A DNA stretch of 64,000 nucleotides from Balneola sp. EhC07 (GTDB lineage Bacteria > Bacteroidota > Rhodothermia > Balneolales > Balneolaceae). The stretch is from NCBI RefSeq assembly GCF_001650905.1, contig NZ_LXYG01000019.1:124001-188000 (forward strand). The letters run 5' to 3'. Below the pieces are notes generated by a model. It saw only the letters and a program-made list of their open reading frames with translations. It searched no databases and was not told where the DNA came from. Positions 18,032 to 28,720 of the stretch are shown here, one piece after another. Positions within the stretch are counted from its first letter, which is position 1. Each line of letters starts with the position of its first letter. The translations under genes and the position numbers were made by a program.

Positions 18032-19333
18032 TCAATTCTCCCAATTCTGCAATCTAAGAAGCAAGATCGCTGCTCTTTGAGTCTGCGTTTTAAACTTCGG
18101 AACATACCCGACTTCATTAACCGTATGATCGTCTGCACCGCTCATTCCAACTGCGTCGATCGCCATATCCACAAAATCAGCAGTGAAAGAAACATCGGCA
18201 GCTCCGGCTTTAAGTGGATTTACAGCCACTACTTTTCCCTGACCCAGATCTTCACTAACATCAGAATAAATGGAGAGCAACTCTCTGTTACCATCGGTTG
18301 GTGCCATGGGCGGGTAACCGGGATAAAATGTAAGTGTGGCTTTAGTTTGAGGTCTGTTTTGAGAAACAATATCCTGCATCTTGGCTTTTACGCGCTCTAC
18401 CTGTTCTGGTGAAAGTCCTCGCAGATCTCCGGATATTATTACTTCTTTTGATACTACATTATCTTTTCCGAATGCAGTTCCAGATTTATTTACGGCATCA
18501 TGTTCAAGCGTTGTGCCTCCGATCATCATCCCCGGATTGAACGTCAAGAACTCCTCTGATCTTAATTCTTCATAAAAAGCATTCAAAATTCGGGAAGCTT
18601 CAAAGATAGCTCCGGCTCCAACATCTTCTCTGAATATCTGAGACGAGTGCGCCGGATTTCCTTCTGTTTTCAATTCCCATTTTATGGAACCTCTTCTGGA
18701 AATATTTGCTGTAGCCGGATTTCCATCTCCGTTTTCAAAACCGATAGCAATATCTGCCCATTTAGCAGCATCGATCAATGCTTTTTTGGAAAGCTCTAGT
18801 GGCGATCCGCTGTATTCCTCGTCACCGGTCATAACCACCCAAATGTTCATATCCTTCAAATGGTTATTCTCTTTCAAAGCTCTTAAGGCTTGAAGCATAA
18901 TCACATCTCCTCCTTTCATGTCTGCAATGCCGGGAGCTTTCATGGTATTTTCATCAACCATGGTCATTTCCTGAAATGGAGAATCTTTTTCGAAAACGGT
19001 ATCCAAATGTCCGATCAAGAGAATTTTTGGAGCATTTTCACTGCCGAAGTGCTTGGCGATCAAATGTCCGGAGCGATTAAATTCAGATCCGTCTTCCCAA
19101 CTTGTTTCAAAACCAAGATCATCGAATTCTTTGTGAAGCACATCCCCTACCTGCTTCACTCCTTCAAAATTCATTGTACCACTATTAATGGCTATGATCT
19201 CTTTCAGAAGCTCTAATCCATCTTCATTATTGTAATCAACCCGATCTACCAGTTTACTTTCAACTGCAGAGAGTTGAGCGAAAGCACTAATTTGTAGAGC
19301 TACAAAAATAAATAATAGGATTAGTTTCTTCAT
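18032..19333 (-). CDS. Secreted M20-family metallopeptidase (CPG2-like)
   Basis: 433 residues with a signal peptide ending at SAFAQ (residue 19). Cocatalytic zinc motifs are complete: LIGHLDTVF (His), PGIADMKGGD (bridging Asp), TGDEEYSGSP (catalytic Glu and zinc Glu), GFENGDG, and GADDHTVNEVG near the C-terminus. The insertion of a dimerisation/lid domain around 195-330 fits carboxypeptidase G2/glutamate carboxypeptidase-type exopeptidases acting outside the cytoplasm. gcvP lies just upstream on the same strand but has no obvious functional link. Confidence 0.9.
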   Translation of the reverse strand: MKKLILLFIFVALQISAFAQLSAVESKLVDRVDYNNEDGLELLKEIIAINSGTMNFEGVKQVGDVLHKEFDDLGFETSWEDGSEFNRSGHLIAKHFGSENAPKILLIGHLDTVFEKDSPFQEMTMVDENTMKAPGIADMKGGDVIMLQALRALKENNHLKDMNIWVVMTGDEEYSGSPLELSKKALIDAAKWADIAIGFENGDGNPATANISRRGSIKWELKTEGNPAHSSQIFREDVGAGAIFEASRILNAFYEELRSEEFLTFNPGMMIGGTTLEHDAVNKSGTAFGKDNVVSKEVIISGDLRGLSPEQVERVKAKMQDIVSQNRPQTKATLTFYPGYPPMAPTDGNRELLSIYSDVSEDLGQGKVVAVNPLKAGAADVSFTADFVDMAIDAVGMSGADDHTVNEVGYVPKFKTQTQRAAILLLRLQNWEN

Positions 19334-19377
19334 TAGAATTCTAAAAATTGAATGTTGAATGTTCGATATTTGAAATT

Positions 19378-22275
19378 CTATTCTCCTTCTATTTCTTCGA
19401 TCGCGTAAGCATCAATAGGAATACAAGAACACATTAAGTTTCGGTCGCCGTAAGCATCGTCCACTCTGGAAACACTTGGCCAGAATTTATTTTCGCGTAG
19501 ATGTTCTAACGGGAATACTCCTTTTTCACGATCATAATCACGATCCCAATCTGAATCCATCACTACTCTCATTGTATGCGGAGCATGTTTCAGTACATTG
19601 CTTTCTTTATCAGCTTTGCCTTCTTCGATCTCACGGATTTCATTTCTGATCTCGATCATAGCGTCACAAAAACGATCCAGCTCTTCCTTGCTTTCACTTT
19701 CTGTTGGCTCGATCATCAGTGTTCCCGCAACCGGGAAACTCATTGTTGGTGCATGAAAACCAAAGTCCATCAGTCGCTTTGCAAGATCAACTGCTTCAAT
19801 TCCGGCACTTTGCTTAAATGGACGCAAATCAATTATAAACTCATGAGCCGAACGACCGGTTTTCCCCGTGTAAAGAATCGGATAATGATCGTCCAGAATA
19901 TCTTTGATGTAATTCGCATTCAGAATGGCCATTCTGGTAGCTTCCGTCAATCCAGACTCTCCCATCATTGCTATATATGCGTAAGAGATCGTCAAAATGC
20001 TGGCACTTCCGTAAGGCGCTGCAGAAACTGCTGAAATTCCGCTTTCTCCACCTGTTTTGATTACAGCATGACTGGATAAAAACGGTGCCAAATGTTCTGC
20101 AACACCGATCGGTCCCATTCCTGGTCCACCACCACCATGAGGAATACAGAATGTCTTGTGAAGATTCAGGTGACAAACATCCGCTCCGATAAAACCGGGA
20201 CTTGTCAAACCAACCTGAGCATTCATGTTTGCTCCATCCATGTAAACCTGCCCACCATGTTCATGGATCAGATCGCAAATATCTTTGATTCGATGTTCAA
20301 AAACCCCGTGCGTAGATGGATAAGTAACCATAAGAGCCGCAAGTCGGTCACTGTATTTTATCGTCTTTGCTTCCAGATCATCCATGGAAATATTCCCGTG
20401 CTTATCTGTGTCGACCACAATTACATCCATGCCAGCCATTACTGCACTTGCAGGATTCGTACCGTGAGCAGAATTCGGAATTAGTGCTACATTTCTGTGA
20501 TCATCTCCCTTGCTTTGGTGATAAGCTCTTATCGTCATCAAGCCTGCATATTCGCCTTGTGCACCGGAATTTGGCTGCATAGAAACTTTATGAAAACCTG
20601 TCAACGAACTCAACCATTCATCTAATTCATTGAAAAGTTGAGTATATCCTTCTGCTTGTTCAACCGGAGCAAACGGATGCATTTGACCAAACTCAGGCCA
20701 TGTAACCGGTATCATTTCTGCTGTTGCATTCAACTTCATTGTACAAGAACCAAGTGAGATCATTGAATGAACCAGTGAAAGATCCTTATTCTCCAATCGC
20801 TTCATATAACGAAGCATTTCATGCTCGGTATGATACAGATTGAATACAGGGTGGTCCAGATACTCTGAAGTTCTTGCTAATTCTTCCGGCAATTTTACTT
20901 CCGCTTTTTCGGCATGTGCTTCCACGTCAAAGTTTGAAGTTCTGCCCTCCGCTTTTGCAAACACAGAAAGTACTTCCTGAACATCTTCCAACTCTTTGGC
21001 TTCGTCAAAGGAAATTCCAATTCTGTTGTCACCTAAATATCTGAAGTTGATCTCGTTCTCTTCTGCGATCTTACGAACTTTCTTTTCAGAAGCTTTAACA
21101 GTGATGGTATCAAAAAACATATCCGTTTCTACAGAAACACCCATCGCTTCTAACCCGGATTTGGTAAGCTTTGTCAAGCCATGAATTTTTGATGCGATCT
21201 TTTTCAAGCCTTTCGGTCCGTGATACACTCCGTACATTCCCGCCATCACTGCCAGTAAAACCTGTGCGGTACAAATATTTGAAGTCGCTTTTTCCCTGCG
21301 GATATGTTGCTCACGGGTTTGAAGCGCCATTCTGTAAGCCGGCTTACCTTCAGCATCCTGAGTTACACCAATTATCCTGCCCGGAATCTGTCTTTTAAAA
21401 TCTTCTTTAGTTGCGAAATAGGCCGCATGCGGTCCGCCGTATCCCATTGGAACTCCAAATCTCTGTGTAGTTCCTACAACAACATCTGCACCCATTTCAC
21501 CGGGAGGTGTTAGCAAAGTTAAACTCATCAGATCGGCTGCAACTACAGCATGTACTGCATTTTCGTGAGCTGCTGCTATCAAACTTGTGTAATCAATTAC
21601 TGATCCATCTGTAGCTGGATATTGCAGAAGCAGTGCAAACAACTTCGGATCAGTTACATCTACTTCATTATGATCTCCAACTACAACTTCAATGCCGATT
21701 GGCTCAGCTCTGGTTTGGAGTACATCAATTGTTTGAGGATGGCAACGGTCACTCACAAAAATTACATTAGCTTCCTTTCGCTTAGCTCCTTTTCTCTGTC
21801 CTAGCAACATGCTCATCGCCTCCGCTGCAGCAGTTCCTTCGTCCAGTAATGAAGCATTAGCTAATTCCATACCTGTAAGATCGCTTACCAATGTCTGGAA
21901 ATTTATCAGAGCTTCCAGCCTTCCTTGAGCTATCTCTGCCTGATACGGAGTGTAAGCGGTGTACCATGCCGGGTTTTCTAAAATATTTCTCTTAATTACA
22001 TTCGGGACATGAGTATCGTAATAACCCATACCGATGTAAGATTTGAATATTTTATTTTTTGAGGCCAGTTTTTTAAAACCAGCTAAAAAATCAACTTCGC
22101 TCTGTGCCTTAGGTAAGTTAAGTTTTTCCTGTAAGCGAATATTTTCCGGAATGGTTTCGTCTATCAGCTGATCAATTGATTCAGCCTTTATAGTTTTAAG
22201 CATTTCGGTAATTGCTTCAGGATCATTCCCGTTGTGGCGATGTGCAAATGTTTCTTTTTCAAAGCTGATATTCAT
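19378..22275 (-). CDS. gcvP: Glycine dehydrogenase (decarboxylating), P protein
   Basis: 965 residues, the fused single-chain P protein of the glycine cleavage system, which decarboxylates glycine and passes the aminomethyl group to GcvH. The N-terminal half starts with [17 protein letters not shown] and has [15 protein letters not shown]; the C-terminal half carries [17 protein letters not shown] with the PLP lysine at about K707. Full length, no disruption. GcvH and GcvT are not in the window, so the system's genes are dispersed. No glycine riboswitch-like structure was recognised in the 165 bases upstream. Confidence 0.96.
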   Translation of the reverse strand: MNISFEKETFAHRHNGNDPEAITEMLKTIKAESIDQLIDETIPENIRLQEKLNLPKAQSEVDFLAGFKKLASKNKIFKSYIGMGYYDTHVPNVIKRNILENPAWYTAYTPYQAEIAQGRLEALINFQTLVSDLTGMELANASLLDEGTAAAEAMSMLLGQRKGAKRKEANVIFVSDRCHPQTIDVLQTRAEPIGIEVVVGDHNEVDVTDPKLFALLLQYPATDGSVIDYTSLIAAAHENAVHAVVAADLMSLTLLTPPGEMGADVVVGTTQRFGVPMGYGGPHAAYFATKEDFKRQIPGRIIGVTQDAEGKPAYRMALQTREQHIRREKATSNICTAQVLLAVMAGMYGVYHGPKGLKKIASKIHGLTKLTKSGLEAMGVSVETDMFFDTITVKASEKKVRKIAEENEINFRYLGDNRIGISFDEAKELEDVQEVLSVFAKAEGRTSNFDVEAHAEKAEVKLPEELARTSEYLDHPVFNLYHTEHEMLRYMKRLENKDLSLVHSMISLGSCTMKLNATAEMIPVTWPEFGQMHPFAPVEQAEGYTQLFNELDEWLSSLTGFHKVSMQPNSGAQGEYAGLMTIRAYHQSKGDDHRNVALIPNSAHGTNPASAVMAGMDVIVVDTDKHGNISMDDLEAKTIKYSDRLAALMVTYPSTHGVFEHRIKDICDLIHEHGGQVYMDGANMNAQVGLTSPGFIGADVCHLNLHKTFCIPHGGGGPGMGPIGVAEHLAPFLSSHAVIKTGGESGISAVSAAPYGSASILTISYAYIAMMGESGLTEATRMAILNANYIKDILDDHYPILYTGKTGRSAHEFIIDLRPFKQSAGIEAVDLAKRLMDFGFHAPTMSFPVAGTLMIEPTESESKEELDRFCDAMIEIRNEIREIEEGKADKESNVLKHAPHTMRVVMDSDWDRDYDREKGVFPLEHLRENKFWPSVSRVDDAYGDRNLMCSCIPIDAYAIEEIEGE

Positions 22276-22476
22276 TAAACTAGCTTCCTAAATATTTATG
22301 AATTGAATTTTGTTTGAAGTCAATTATGATGCTTCAAGATTGTAAACAAGGTATTAGCCAAAAAGGCTCCCAAAATTACGAAAAATTGATTATAAATAAG
22401 CGTAAAAAGCTGTTTCTCTAATTCTATTTCTCCCTTTTTTTTGATTTATTACAGCACTCTATTTAAAACAACATTA

Positions 22477-24483
22477 ATGAACTTTCTACCAATGAAATTT
22501 TCTCGGATAACCGGTCTAATAGTAGTATTACTGATCGGTATTTTAACGAATAATATTTTAGCTCAGGAGACAGAAAATGAGCTCAAAATTATCACTGACC
22601 CCGAAGTTATAACATTAGACGTGGGACAGGAACTTCAACTTAAAGCAATGCTTGTAAATGCTGAAGGAGAAGTTCAGCCAGACACCATGATCTACTTTTC
22701 AAGAGCCAGGCGCTCTCTGTCTGTAACTAGAAGTGGGTTGATGAAAGCTCTGGAACCCGGCTCATATTCAGTTATTGTATATAAAACAGCTCAGGGCGAC
22801 CACCCTGTAATGCGAAAAAATGTTACGGTTACAGTAAACTATCCTAAGTTAGACCGCATAGTTTTTAATGATGTACCCGGTAAATTATATGCTGGAACTT
22901 CATTTCAATTGGAAAGCAAGATCTATGATGTTTTAGATTTTAAAAGAGAAGATCTGGAAGTTTCTGATTATAAATCTTCGAATACAAAAGTACTCGATAT
23001 CAATCAGTTTGGAAGAATTAACGCCAAGTCTACAGGAAAGGCTAAAATTACAGCTTCCATTGAAGGAGTTACTAAGACTCATGAAATCGAAGTTGTCAGT
23101 AATCCTGTAACTTCAATTGAAATTTCTGTAAATGAAGATGTTGCCAGAACCGGAGATGTTTTAACACTTAAAGCAATAGCTAAAGATAAAAAGGGAAATG
23201 TGGTTTCTGACGCGCCCGTTGTTTATTCATTTACTGCAAGACCCGACGATTCCAGAGGAGAAGCAGCTCCTGCTCAAATTGAGCAAAACGGAAAATTTGT
23301 AGCCAATAAATCCGGGCTTTATACCATTTCTGCAAGAAATTCCGGTTCTGTGGCTGAGACTACTGTTAAAATTAATCCCAGAAATGTTCAGCGAGAAGTA
23401 GAGGTACTGGGTAATGCTAAAGTAACGGATGTTCCGACTTCCGACCTTTGGGTTTGGGAAGGCGTTGATGGCAGAGATTATGCAGCTACAGGTACACACG
23501 TTGGTCGTGGTGAAGCTTTCTTCTGGGATGTAACTGATCCTGAGAACATGGTCGCTATCGATACTATCACTGTTGATGCACGTGTTGTGAACGATGTTAA
23601 AGTTTCTGAAGATGGGAAAATTGCAGTTATCTCCCGGGAAGGTGCTTCCGACAGAAAAAATGGATTGGTTATTTTAGATGTAACCGACCCAAGCAATGTA
23701 GAAATTCTTTCTCGTTTCGATGACGGTTTAACCGGTGGTGTTCACAATGTGTTTATCTATGAAAACCATATTTACGCGATCAACAATGGCCGCAGGTATG
23801 ATATCATAAACATTGAAGATCCGAAAAACCCATACCGCGTAAGTCAGTTTGAGCTGGACACGCCGGGACATTCCGTACATGATGTATGGATCGAAGATGG
23901 AATTGCTTACTCATCAAACTGGAGTGATGGAGTTGTAGCAGTTGATGTGGGAAGTAAACTTGGTGGAGACATGGAAAGTATTGGTGGTTCTCCGGAGAAT
24001 CCGAAAATGTTGGGAAGTTTTACATATCCGAGCGGTTGGAATCATGCAGCCTTTCCTTTTAAGAGCAAATCGTCTGATAATTTTTATATCGCTGCCGGTG
24101 ATGAAGCTTTCCCGGGAGGGATTCCTGCAGGATGGATCCACTTCTTTAAGCTGAACAACTGGGAAGAAGCTGAAGAAGTAGCTCGTTATGAAGTACCAGA
24201 AGCAGGAACTCACAATATCTGGATCAAAGATGACGTAATGTATGTTGCCTACTATCAAGGCGGACTAAGAATCGTTGATGTTTCCGGTGAACTAATGGGT
24301 AACTTATACGATCAAGGCAGAGAAATAGCGAGATTTAAACCAAGTGTTAATGAAGGAATTGGCCCGAACCAACCAATGTCATGGGGGCCACAGCCATATA
24401 AAGATATGATATTTGTATCTGACATGAATTCAGGGCTATGGGCAATAAAACTAAAACCTGTTCAGGGAACAGCAAGTAACTAA
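22477..24483 (+). CDS. Secreted Ig-like (BIG2) / LVIVD-repeat protein, copy 1
   Basis: 668 residues from the ATG at 22477 (ATG at 22492 also possible). The signal peptide ends near ILAQE. Residues about 35-300 form three Ig-like BIG2-type modules with the recurring theme ISAKVVDAEG/LKAIAKDKKGN and NxFGxIxAKSTGKAKITA. The rest is a beta-propeller of LVIVD repeats: GLVILDVTDPSNVEIL, GRRYDIINIEDPKNPYRV, GVVAVDVGSKLGGD and GLRIVDVSGELMG. No catalytic motif is seen, so it is probably a surface or periplasmic binding/structural protein. It is followed 13 bases later by a close paralog. The propeller half is more conserved than the Ig half. Confidence 0.85.
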   Translation: MNFLPMKFSRITGLIVVLLIGILTNNILAQETENELKIITDPEVITLDVGQELQLKAMLVNAEGEVQPDTMIYFSRARRSLSVTRSGLMKALEPGSYSVIVYKTAQGDHPVMRKNVTVTVNYPKLDRIVFNDVPGKLYAGTSFQLESKIYDVLDFKREDLEVSDYKSSNTKVLDINQFGRINAKSTGKAKITASIEGVTKTHEIEVVSNPVTSIEISVNEDVARTGDVLTLKAIAKDKKGNVVSDAPVVYSFTARPDDSRGEAAPAQIEQNGKFVANKSGLYTISARNSGSVAETTVKINPRNVQREVEVLGNAKVTDVPTSDLWVWEGVDGRDYAATGTHVGRGEAFFWDVTDPENMVAIDTITVDARVVNDVKVSEDGKIAVISREGASDRKNGLVILDVTDPSNVEILSRFDDGLTGGVHNVFIYENHIYAINNGRRYDIINIEDPKNPYRVSQFELDTPGHSVHDVWIEDGIAYSSNWSDGVVAVDVGSKLGGDMESIGGSPENPKMLGSFTYPSGWNHAAFPFKSKSSDNFYIAAGDEAFPGGIPAGWIHFFKLNNWEEAEEVARYEVPEAGTHNIWIKDDVMYVAYYQGGLRIVDVSGELMGNLYDQGREIARFKPSVNEGIGPNQPMSWGPQPYKDMIFVSDMNSGLWAIKLKPVQGTASN

Positions 24484-24496
24484 TTACAAAACAACT

Positions 24497-26509
24497 ATGA
24501 AAAAAATAAACTCGATAACAAAACTAGTAGGAATCGCCGTTCTTACTGTCGTTTTACTGGCAGTGAACTCAAAAGCGCAGGATAAAAAGATCGTTTTTGA
24601 GAAGGAGACGCTTTCTTTAACATTAAATGAAGAAACAAAGATTTCAGCAAAAGTAGTGGACGCTGAAGGCAATACCACTCAGGATTCTTTGGTATTTTTC
24701 AGCCGAAACCGCCGATCTTTGATCGTTACTCCGGATGGTAATGTTAAAGCAATTCAATCAGGTAAGTTTTCAATCATTGCACGTACACTCACTGCAGACA
24801 GAGCAGACAGAATTAGCGCAACGCTTGCTGTGGATGTAGCTTACCCCCCGGTTAAAGCTGTTACATTTTTGAATGCTCCTGAAAACTTCTATAACACAAC
24901 CACTATTTCTTTAGAAACTAAAGTTGTGGATGAAGCAGGTGTAACCAGAGATAATGTGGATGTGAAACTATCCAGCTCTAATCCTGATGTTGCAAGCATT
25001 GATGCATTCGGAAACCTTAAAGCTCATAAAAAAGGAAGCTTCACAATTACAGCAAAAGCTGAAAACAAATCGGCTACCTGGAAATTCAAAGTTTCAGAAA
25101 ACCCAATTGCCTCTATGGATATCAGTCATAATTATGATGGAAAAACCATCCGTACTGGTGATGTAGTTACTTTTGAAGCAATAGCTAAAACGAATAAAGG
25201 AGATGCTGTTGAGGGCGCTCCTATCAAATACACTTATATCGCAGAGCCTGATGATAATTTAGGACAAGGTGCTTCTGCTCAGATTGCACAAAGCGGAAAG
25301 TTTGTTGCCAGCGATCCCGGATTGTTTACAATCGTGGCTACTTCAGGAGACAGATCAACAACCACAACTGTTAAAGCAGTACCAAGAAATGTTCAACGAC
25401 CTTTGACCTTAGTTGGTAAAGGAATTGTTTCTCATACCAGAACATCAGATCTGTGGGTTTGGGAAGGCGTTGACGGCAGAGATTACGCATTGACAGGAAC
25501 CTGGGGTGGAAATGGTGAAGCAATTTTTTGGGATGTAACTGACCCAAGCAAGATCACACCAATTGATACAGTAGTTGTTGATGCTCGTACTGTGAACGAT
25601 GTAAAAGTTTCTGAAGACGGAAAAGTAGCCGTAATTACTCGTGAAGGTGCTTCAGATCGTAAAAATGGAATCATTATTCTGGATGTAACTAATCCTCGTG
25701 ATGTTAAAATTCATTCAGAATATACTCAGGATCTAACCGGCGGTGTTCACAACACTTTCATTTATGATAATCATGTGTACGCAGTGAACAATGGTCGTAA
25801 GTACGACATCATCAATATTGATGATCCAAAGAATCCTAAAACGGTTGGAGTTTTTGAACTGGATACACCAAGTCATTCCATTCACGATGTTTGGATACAG
25901 GATGGAATTGCATATTCTTCAAACTGGAGTGACGGAATTGTTGCCGTTGATATCGGAAGTAATGCAAGCGCTGACCTTCCGGGAGCAGGTGGTTCACCTG
26001 AAAACCCTGTACAGCTAGGAAGCTATGCTTATCCAAGTGGATGGAATCATGCCGCTTTCCCATTCAAAAGCGAATCAACCGGAGATTTCTATGTACTCGG
26101 TGGTGATGAAGCATTTCCTTATGGCCTAAATACCGAAGGGGCAAACAGAGCAGCCGGATGGATACATTTTGTGAAGTTCGATGATTGGAATTCTCCTGCT
26201 GAAGTTGCTCGTTATCAGGTTCCTGAAGCCGGAACTCATAACTATTGGGTTGAAGGCGATATTCTTTACGTTGCTATGTACAATGGCGGATTAAGAGTTG
26301 TTGACATCTCCGGTGAGTTGATGGGCGACCTTTATGATCAGGGACGTGAAATCGCATCTTTCTATCCTTCTGACAGTGAAGCATATATTCCGAATGCAAC
26401 ATTTACTTGGGGACCTCAGCCATACAAAGGCTACATTTTCCTTTCCGATTGGAATTCAGGAATCTGGGCTTTAAAACTTGGCGAAAGTACTTCTCAGGGA
26501 ACAAATTAA
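24497..26509 (+). CDS. Secreted Ig-like (BIG2) / LVIVD-repeat protein, copy 2
   Basis: 670 residues; signal peptide ends near NSKAQD. The domain order is the same as in the preceding gene, with three Ig-like modules then an LVIVD propeller. Stretches such as TSDLWVWEGVDGRDYA, VNDVKVSEDGK and GLRVVDISGELMGDLYDQGREIA match nearly residue for residue. This is a tandem duplication with divergence in the Ig half and with an insert near FPYGLNTEGANRAAG absent from copy 1. The two genes are probably co-transcribed, and a hairpin follows the stop. Function unknown; many relatives are described only as LVIVD-repeat proteins. Confidence 0.87.
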   Translation: MKKINSITKLVGIAVLTVVLLAVNSKAQDKKIVFEKETLSLTLNEETKISAKVVDAEGNTTQDSLVFFSRNRRSLIVTPDGNVKAIQSGKFSIIARTLTADRADRISATLAVDVAYPPVKAVTFLNAPENFYNTTTISLETKVVDEAGVTRDNVDVKLSSSNPDVASIDAFGNLKAHKKGSFTITAKAENKSATWKFKVSENPIASMDISHNYDGKTIRTGDVVTFEAIAKTNKGDAVEGAPIKYTYIAEPDDNLGQGASAQIAQSGKFVASDPGLFTIVATSGDRSTTTTVKAVPRNVQRPLTLVGKGIVSHTRTSDLWVWEGVDGRDYALTGTWGGNGEAIFWDVTDPSKITPIDTVVVDARTVNDVKVSEDGKVAVITREGASDRKNGIIILDVTNPRDVKIHSEYTQDLTGGVHNTFIYDNHVYAVNNGRKYDIINIDDPKNPKTVGVFELDTPSHSIHDVWIQDGIAYSSNWSDGIVAVDIGSNASADLPGAGGSPENPVQLGSYAYPSGWNHAAFPFKSESTGDFYVLGGDEAFPYGLNTEGANRAAGWIHFVKFDDWNSPAEVARYQVPEAGTHNYWVEGDILYVAMYNGGLRVVDISGELMGDLYDQGREIASFYPSDSEAYIPNATFTWGPQPYKGYIFLSDWNSGIWALKLGESTSQGTN

Positions 26510-26517
26510 CATAAAAA

Positions 26518-26540
26518 GAAGGAGCTTAACCGGCTCCTTC
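26518..26540 (+). terminator. Hairpin after the LVIVD pair
   Basis: GAAGGAGC (26518-26525) pairs with GCTCCTTC (26533-26540) around TTAACCG, followed by an A/T-rich tail. It lies between copy 2 and the YVTN propeller gene, so the latter may have its own promoter. Confidence 0.65.
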
Positions 26541-26582
26541 TATATTTACGTTTGAACACATTAAATAAGTATTATTCCTCTT

Positions 26583-27833
26583 ATGAAGAATCATAAGCTC
26601 TTTTCATTTTTACTATCAGCAATACTATTTTTTCTTTTAGTACCATCTACTACATTTTCTCAAGACTATTATGTGTACGTAGCGGCAGAATCAGAAGATG
26701 AAGTACATTTAATTCATCTTGATGGAAAAACTAATAAAGCAAAAATAGCAAAAACCATACAAGTTGGTCGTTATCCTACAGAAACTGATGGCCCGCATGG
26801 AATAAATATTTCTCTGGATGGTGAGTATTGGTTTTTATCTATCGCTCACGGAAATCCTTACGGAATGCTGGCAAAATATAAAACAGGTACCGATGAATTG
26901 GTAGCAACTACTGATTTAGGAATGTTTCCGGCTAGCATGGAAATATCTAAATCAACCGGACTTTTATATGTAGTCAATTTCAATCTTCACGGTGATATGG
27001 TTCCAAGTACCGTTTCTGTTGTTGATCCTGACTATATGGAAGTTATTACGGATATAAAGACAGGAATAATGCCACATGGCTCCAGAATTACAGACGATGG
27101 CACTAAACAGTATCATGTTTCTATGATGACTGACGAACTCTATGAGATCAACACTGCCGGATTGAATGTAAACCGCACACTTAGTCTCAAGAAGAACGCC
27201 ATGAAAATGGACGGTATGAAAGATCATTCTGATGATTCCGAAGAGCATAAAGAAAATCATGAGAAACACATGAAAGACGGAACTCATGAAGAACATTCTA
27301 AGAAAGAGAATGAAATGAAGGAAGACCATTCTGGTCATGATATGGATGGAATGAAAAAGAATGATGGCATGAAAATGATGCATGCAAAACCGGAAGTAAA
27401 ACCAACTTGGGCAGATCCGCATCCTACAAAACCATTCGTTTATGTAGCGGGTAATGGTTCCGATGAGATCATCGAAATTGATACTGAAAAATGGGCGGTG
27501 ACTCGTCGTTTTAAATCAGGTAAAGCTCCATATAATCTGGAAGTAAGTCATGACGGAAAAATTCTGGTAGCCAGCTATAAAGGTGAAGGAGCTACCGGTA
27601 TCTTTGACTTGGAATCAGGAAAGGAGATCGCTAAGGTCAAAAACAGCCGAAAAGTAACTCATGGAGTTGCCATTTCATCTGATAACAGATACGCATTTTT
27701 ATCAGTAGAAGGAATCGGCGGTGAACCGGGATCTGTAGATATTATTGATCTTAAAACTAATAAGAGAATAGCTGTGGTAGAAACCGGTAAACAAGCCGGT
27801 GGAATAGTTTTCTGGAAACAGGTCGCACCTTAG
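26583..27833 (+). CDS. Secreted YVTN-type beta-propeller with His/Met-rich insert
   Basis: 416 residues with a signal peptide ending near TTFSQ (residue 27). Propeller blades: YYVYVAAESEDEVHLIHL, TGLLYVVNFNLHG, KPFVYVAGNGSDEIIEID, APYNLEVSHDGKILVASYK, VTHGVAISSDNRYAFLSVEG and GSVDIIDLKTNKRIAVV. Between blades, residues 207-267 form a low-complexity insert with nine His and ten Met (for example HSGHDMDGM), like metal-binding segments of copper-handling proteins. It sits after the two LVIVD proteins and 0.9 kb before a ZIP transporter, which fits a role in extracytoplasmic metal handling, but that is inference. A perfect 17-bp hairpin follows. Confidence 0.85.
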   Translation: MKNHKLFSFLLSAILFFLLVPSTTFSQDYYVYVAAESEDEVHLIHLDGKTNKAKIAKTIQVGRYPTETDGPHGINISLDGEYWFLSIAHGNPYGMLAKYKTGTDELVATTDLGMFPASMEISKSTGLLYVVNFNLHGDMVPSTVSVVDPDYMEVITDIKTGIMPHGSRITDDGTKQYHVSMMTDELYEINTAGLNVNRTLSLKKNAMKMDGMKDHSDDSEEHKENHEKHMKDGTHEEHSKKENEMKEDHSGHDMDGMKKNDGMKMMHAKPEVKPTWADPHPTKPFVYVAGNGSDEIIEIDTEKWAVTRRFKSGKAPYNLEVSHDGKILVASYKGEGATGIFDLESGKEIAKVKNSRKVTHGVAISSDNRYAFLSVEGIGGEPGSVDIIDLKTNKRIAVVETGKQAGGIVFWKQVAP

Positions 27834-27851
27834 AAGAGATTACTCAAATAA

Positions 27852-27890
27852 ATAAACAGGCTCCTTTAATAACTAAAGGAGCCTGTTTAT
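27852..27890. terminator. Bidirectional terminator hairpin
   Basis: A perfect 17-bp stem, 27852-27868 against 27874-27890, with a five-base ATAAC loop. GC-rich core AGGCTCC; A-run on one side and T-run on the other. It sits between convergent stops at 27833 and 27900. Confidence 0.9.
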
Positions 27891-27899
27891 GTTCGCTTA

Positions 27900-28619
27900 C
27901 TAGTAGTTTATAAGTAAAGAGATCAAATGAGTAGCTTTTTGTCCTCTCTTCTTGAGCTCAGAGATCGTTTCCTCATCTAGTATTTTTATACTGTAACCTA
28001 ACTTCTCAGCTATTATAATAATCACAGGATCCAGCTCTCCATCTTCAGTATTTAATTTTACATAAGCCGAGCCTGTTCTCAGGTCAATCCTATTTATAGC
28101 CTTCTTTAATAGTTCTGCACTTTTTGCTATCTCGTCCAACTCATAGTTGACATTTTGCTCTAGTCTGGGTTGAGTATAGGTTCTCTTGGTTACGCTTACC
28201 GTTGAAATCTCATTCTTTAATTTGTCATGTTGTAACCATTCTATTTTATAATCCATTTTGTCTATAAAATAGCGAAGATGTTCAGAGTAGTTCCCCTTGA
28301 TATGGAACTTTACAGCATTATTAAGAACATTTGAAACTTCTTCTATATCTACATCAAACCATATTATATCTTCAGGAAGAGCAAATGAATCTTCGGAGTC
28401 TCTTTTGTTTTTCTTTTTTACAAGATCATACCCTTCTTTCTCTATTCCCTTGATATTCAGATCACCCAGGTCTACAAATAATTTTACAGCATCATCTTTT
28501 TGAGAAAAAAAGTCTTTGATAGAATTTGAAATTTTTAACTCGATCTGATCAACGTTAAAAACAATCCTAACTTTACCTTCCTTAATTGGTAGTTGATACG
28601 CTTCATTATTTTGATCCAT
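27900..28619 (-). CDS. Cytoplasmic protein of unknown function
   Basis: 239 residues, no signal peptide or membrane segment. The sequence is charged and mixed alpha/beta. The C-terminal 90 residues contain a helix (YELDEIAKSAELLKKAINRIDL) followed by a compact part with GELDPVIIIIAEKLGYSIKILD. A Lys/Asp-rich linker (KKKNKRDSEDS) lies near 67-77. I recognise no family. It is divergent from the ZIP transporter gene, with 156 bases between starts, so the two could share regulation from that gap. Confidence 0.7.
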   Translation of the reverse strand: MDQNNEAYQLPIKEGKVRIVFNVDQIELKISNSIKDFFSQKDDAVKLFVDLGDLNIKGIEKEGYDLVKKKNKRDSEDSFALPEDIIWFDVDIEEVSNVLNNAVKFHIKGNYSEHLRYFIDKMDYKIEWLQHDKLKNEISTVSVTKRTYTQPRLEQNVNYELDEIAKSAELLKKAINRIDLRTGSAYVKLNTEDGELDPVIIIIAEKLGYSIKILDEETISELKKRGQKATHLISLLINY

Positions 28620-28720
28620 GTGACTAACCCAAGCCCCTTTTTACTTGTTTACCTATTTATTGATAAAAAGGTAAGTGAAATACAATTGCCCAAACTATAA
28701 AATATTCTTATTTAATGGAT

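Noticed and set aside
22276-22440. Glycine riboswitch upstream of gcvP
   Set aside because: I looked for the paired aptamer pattern and saw only A/T-rich DNA without the conserved cores.
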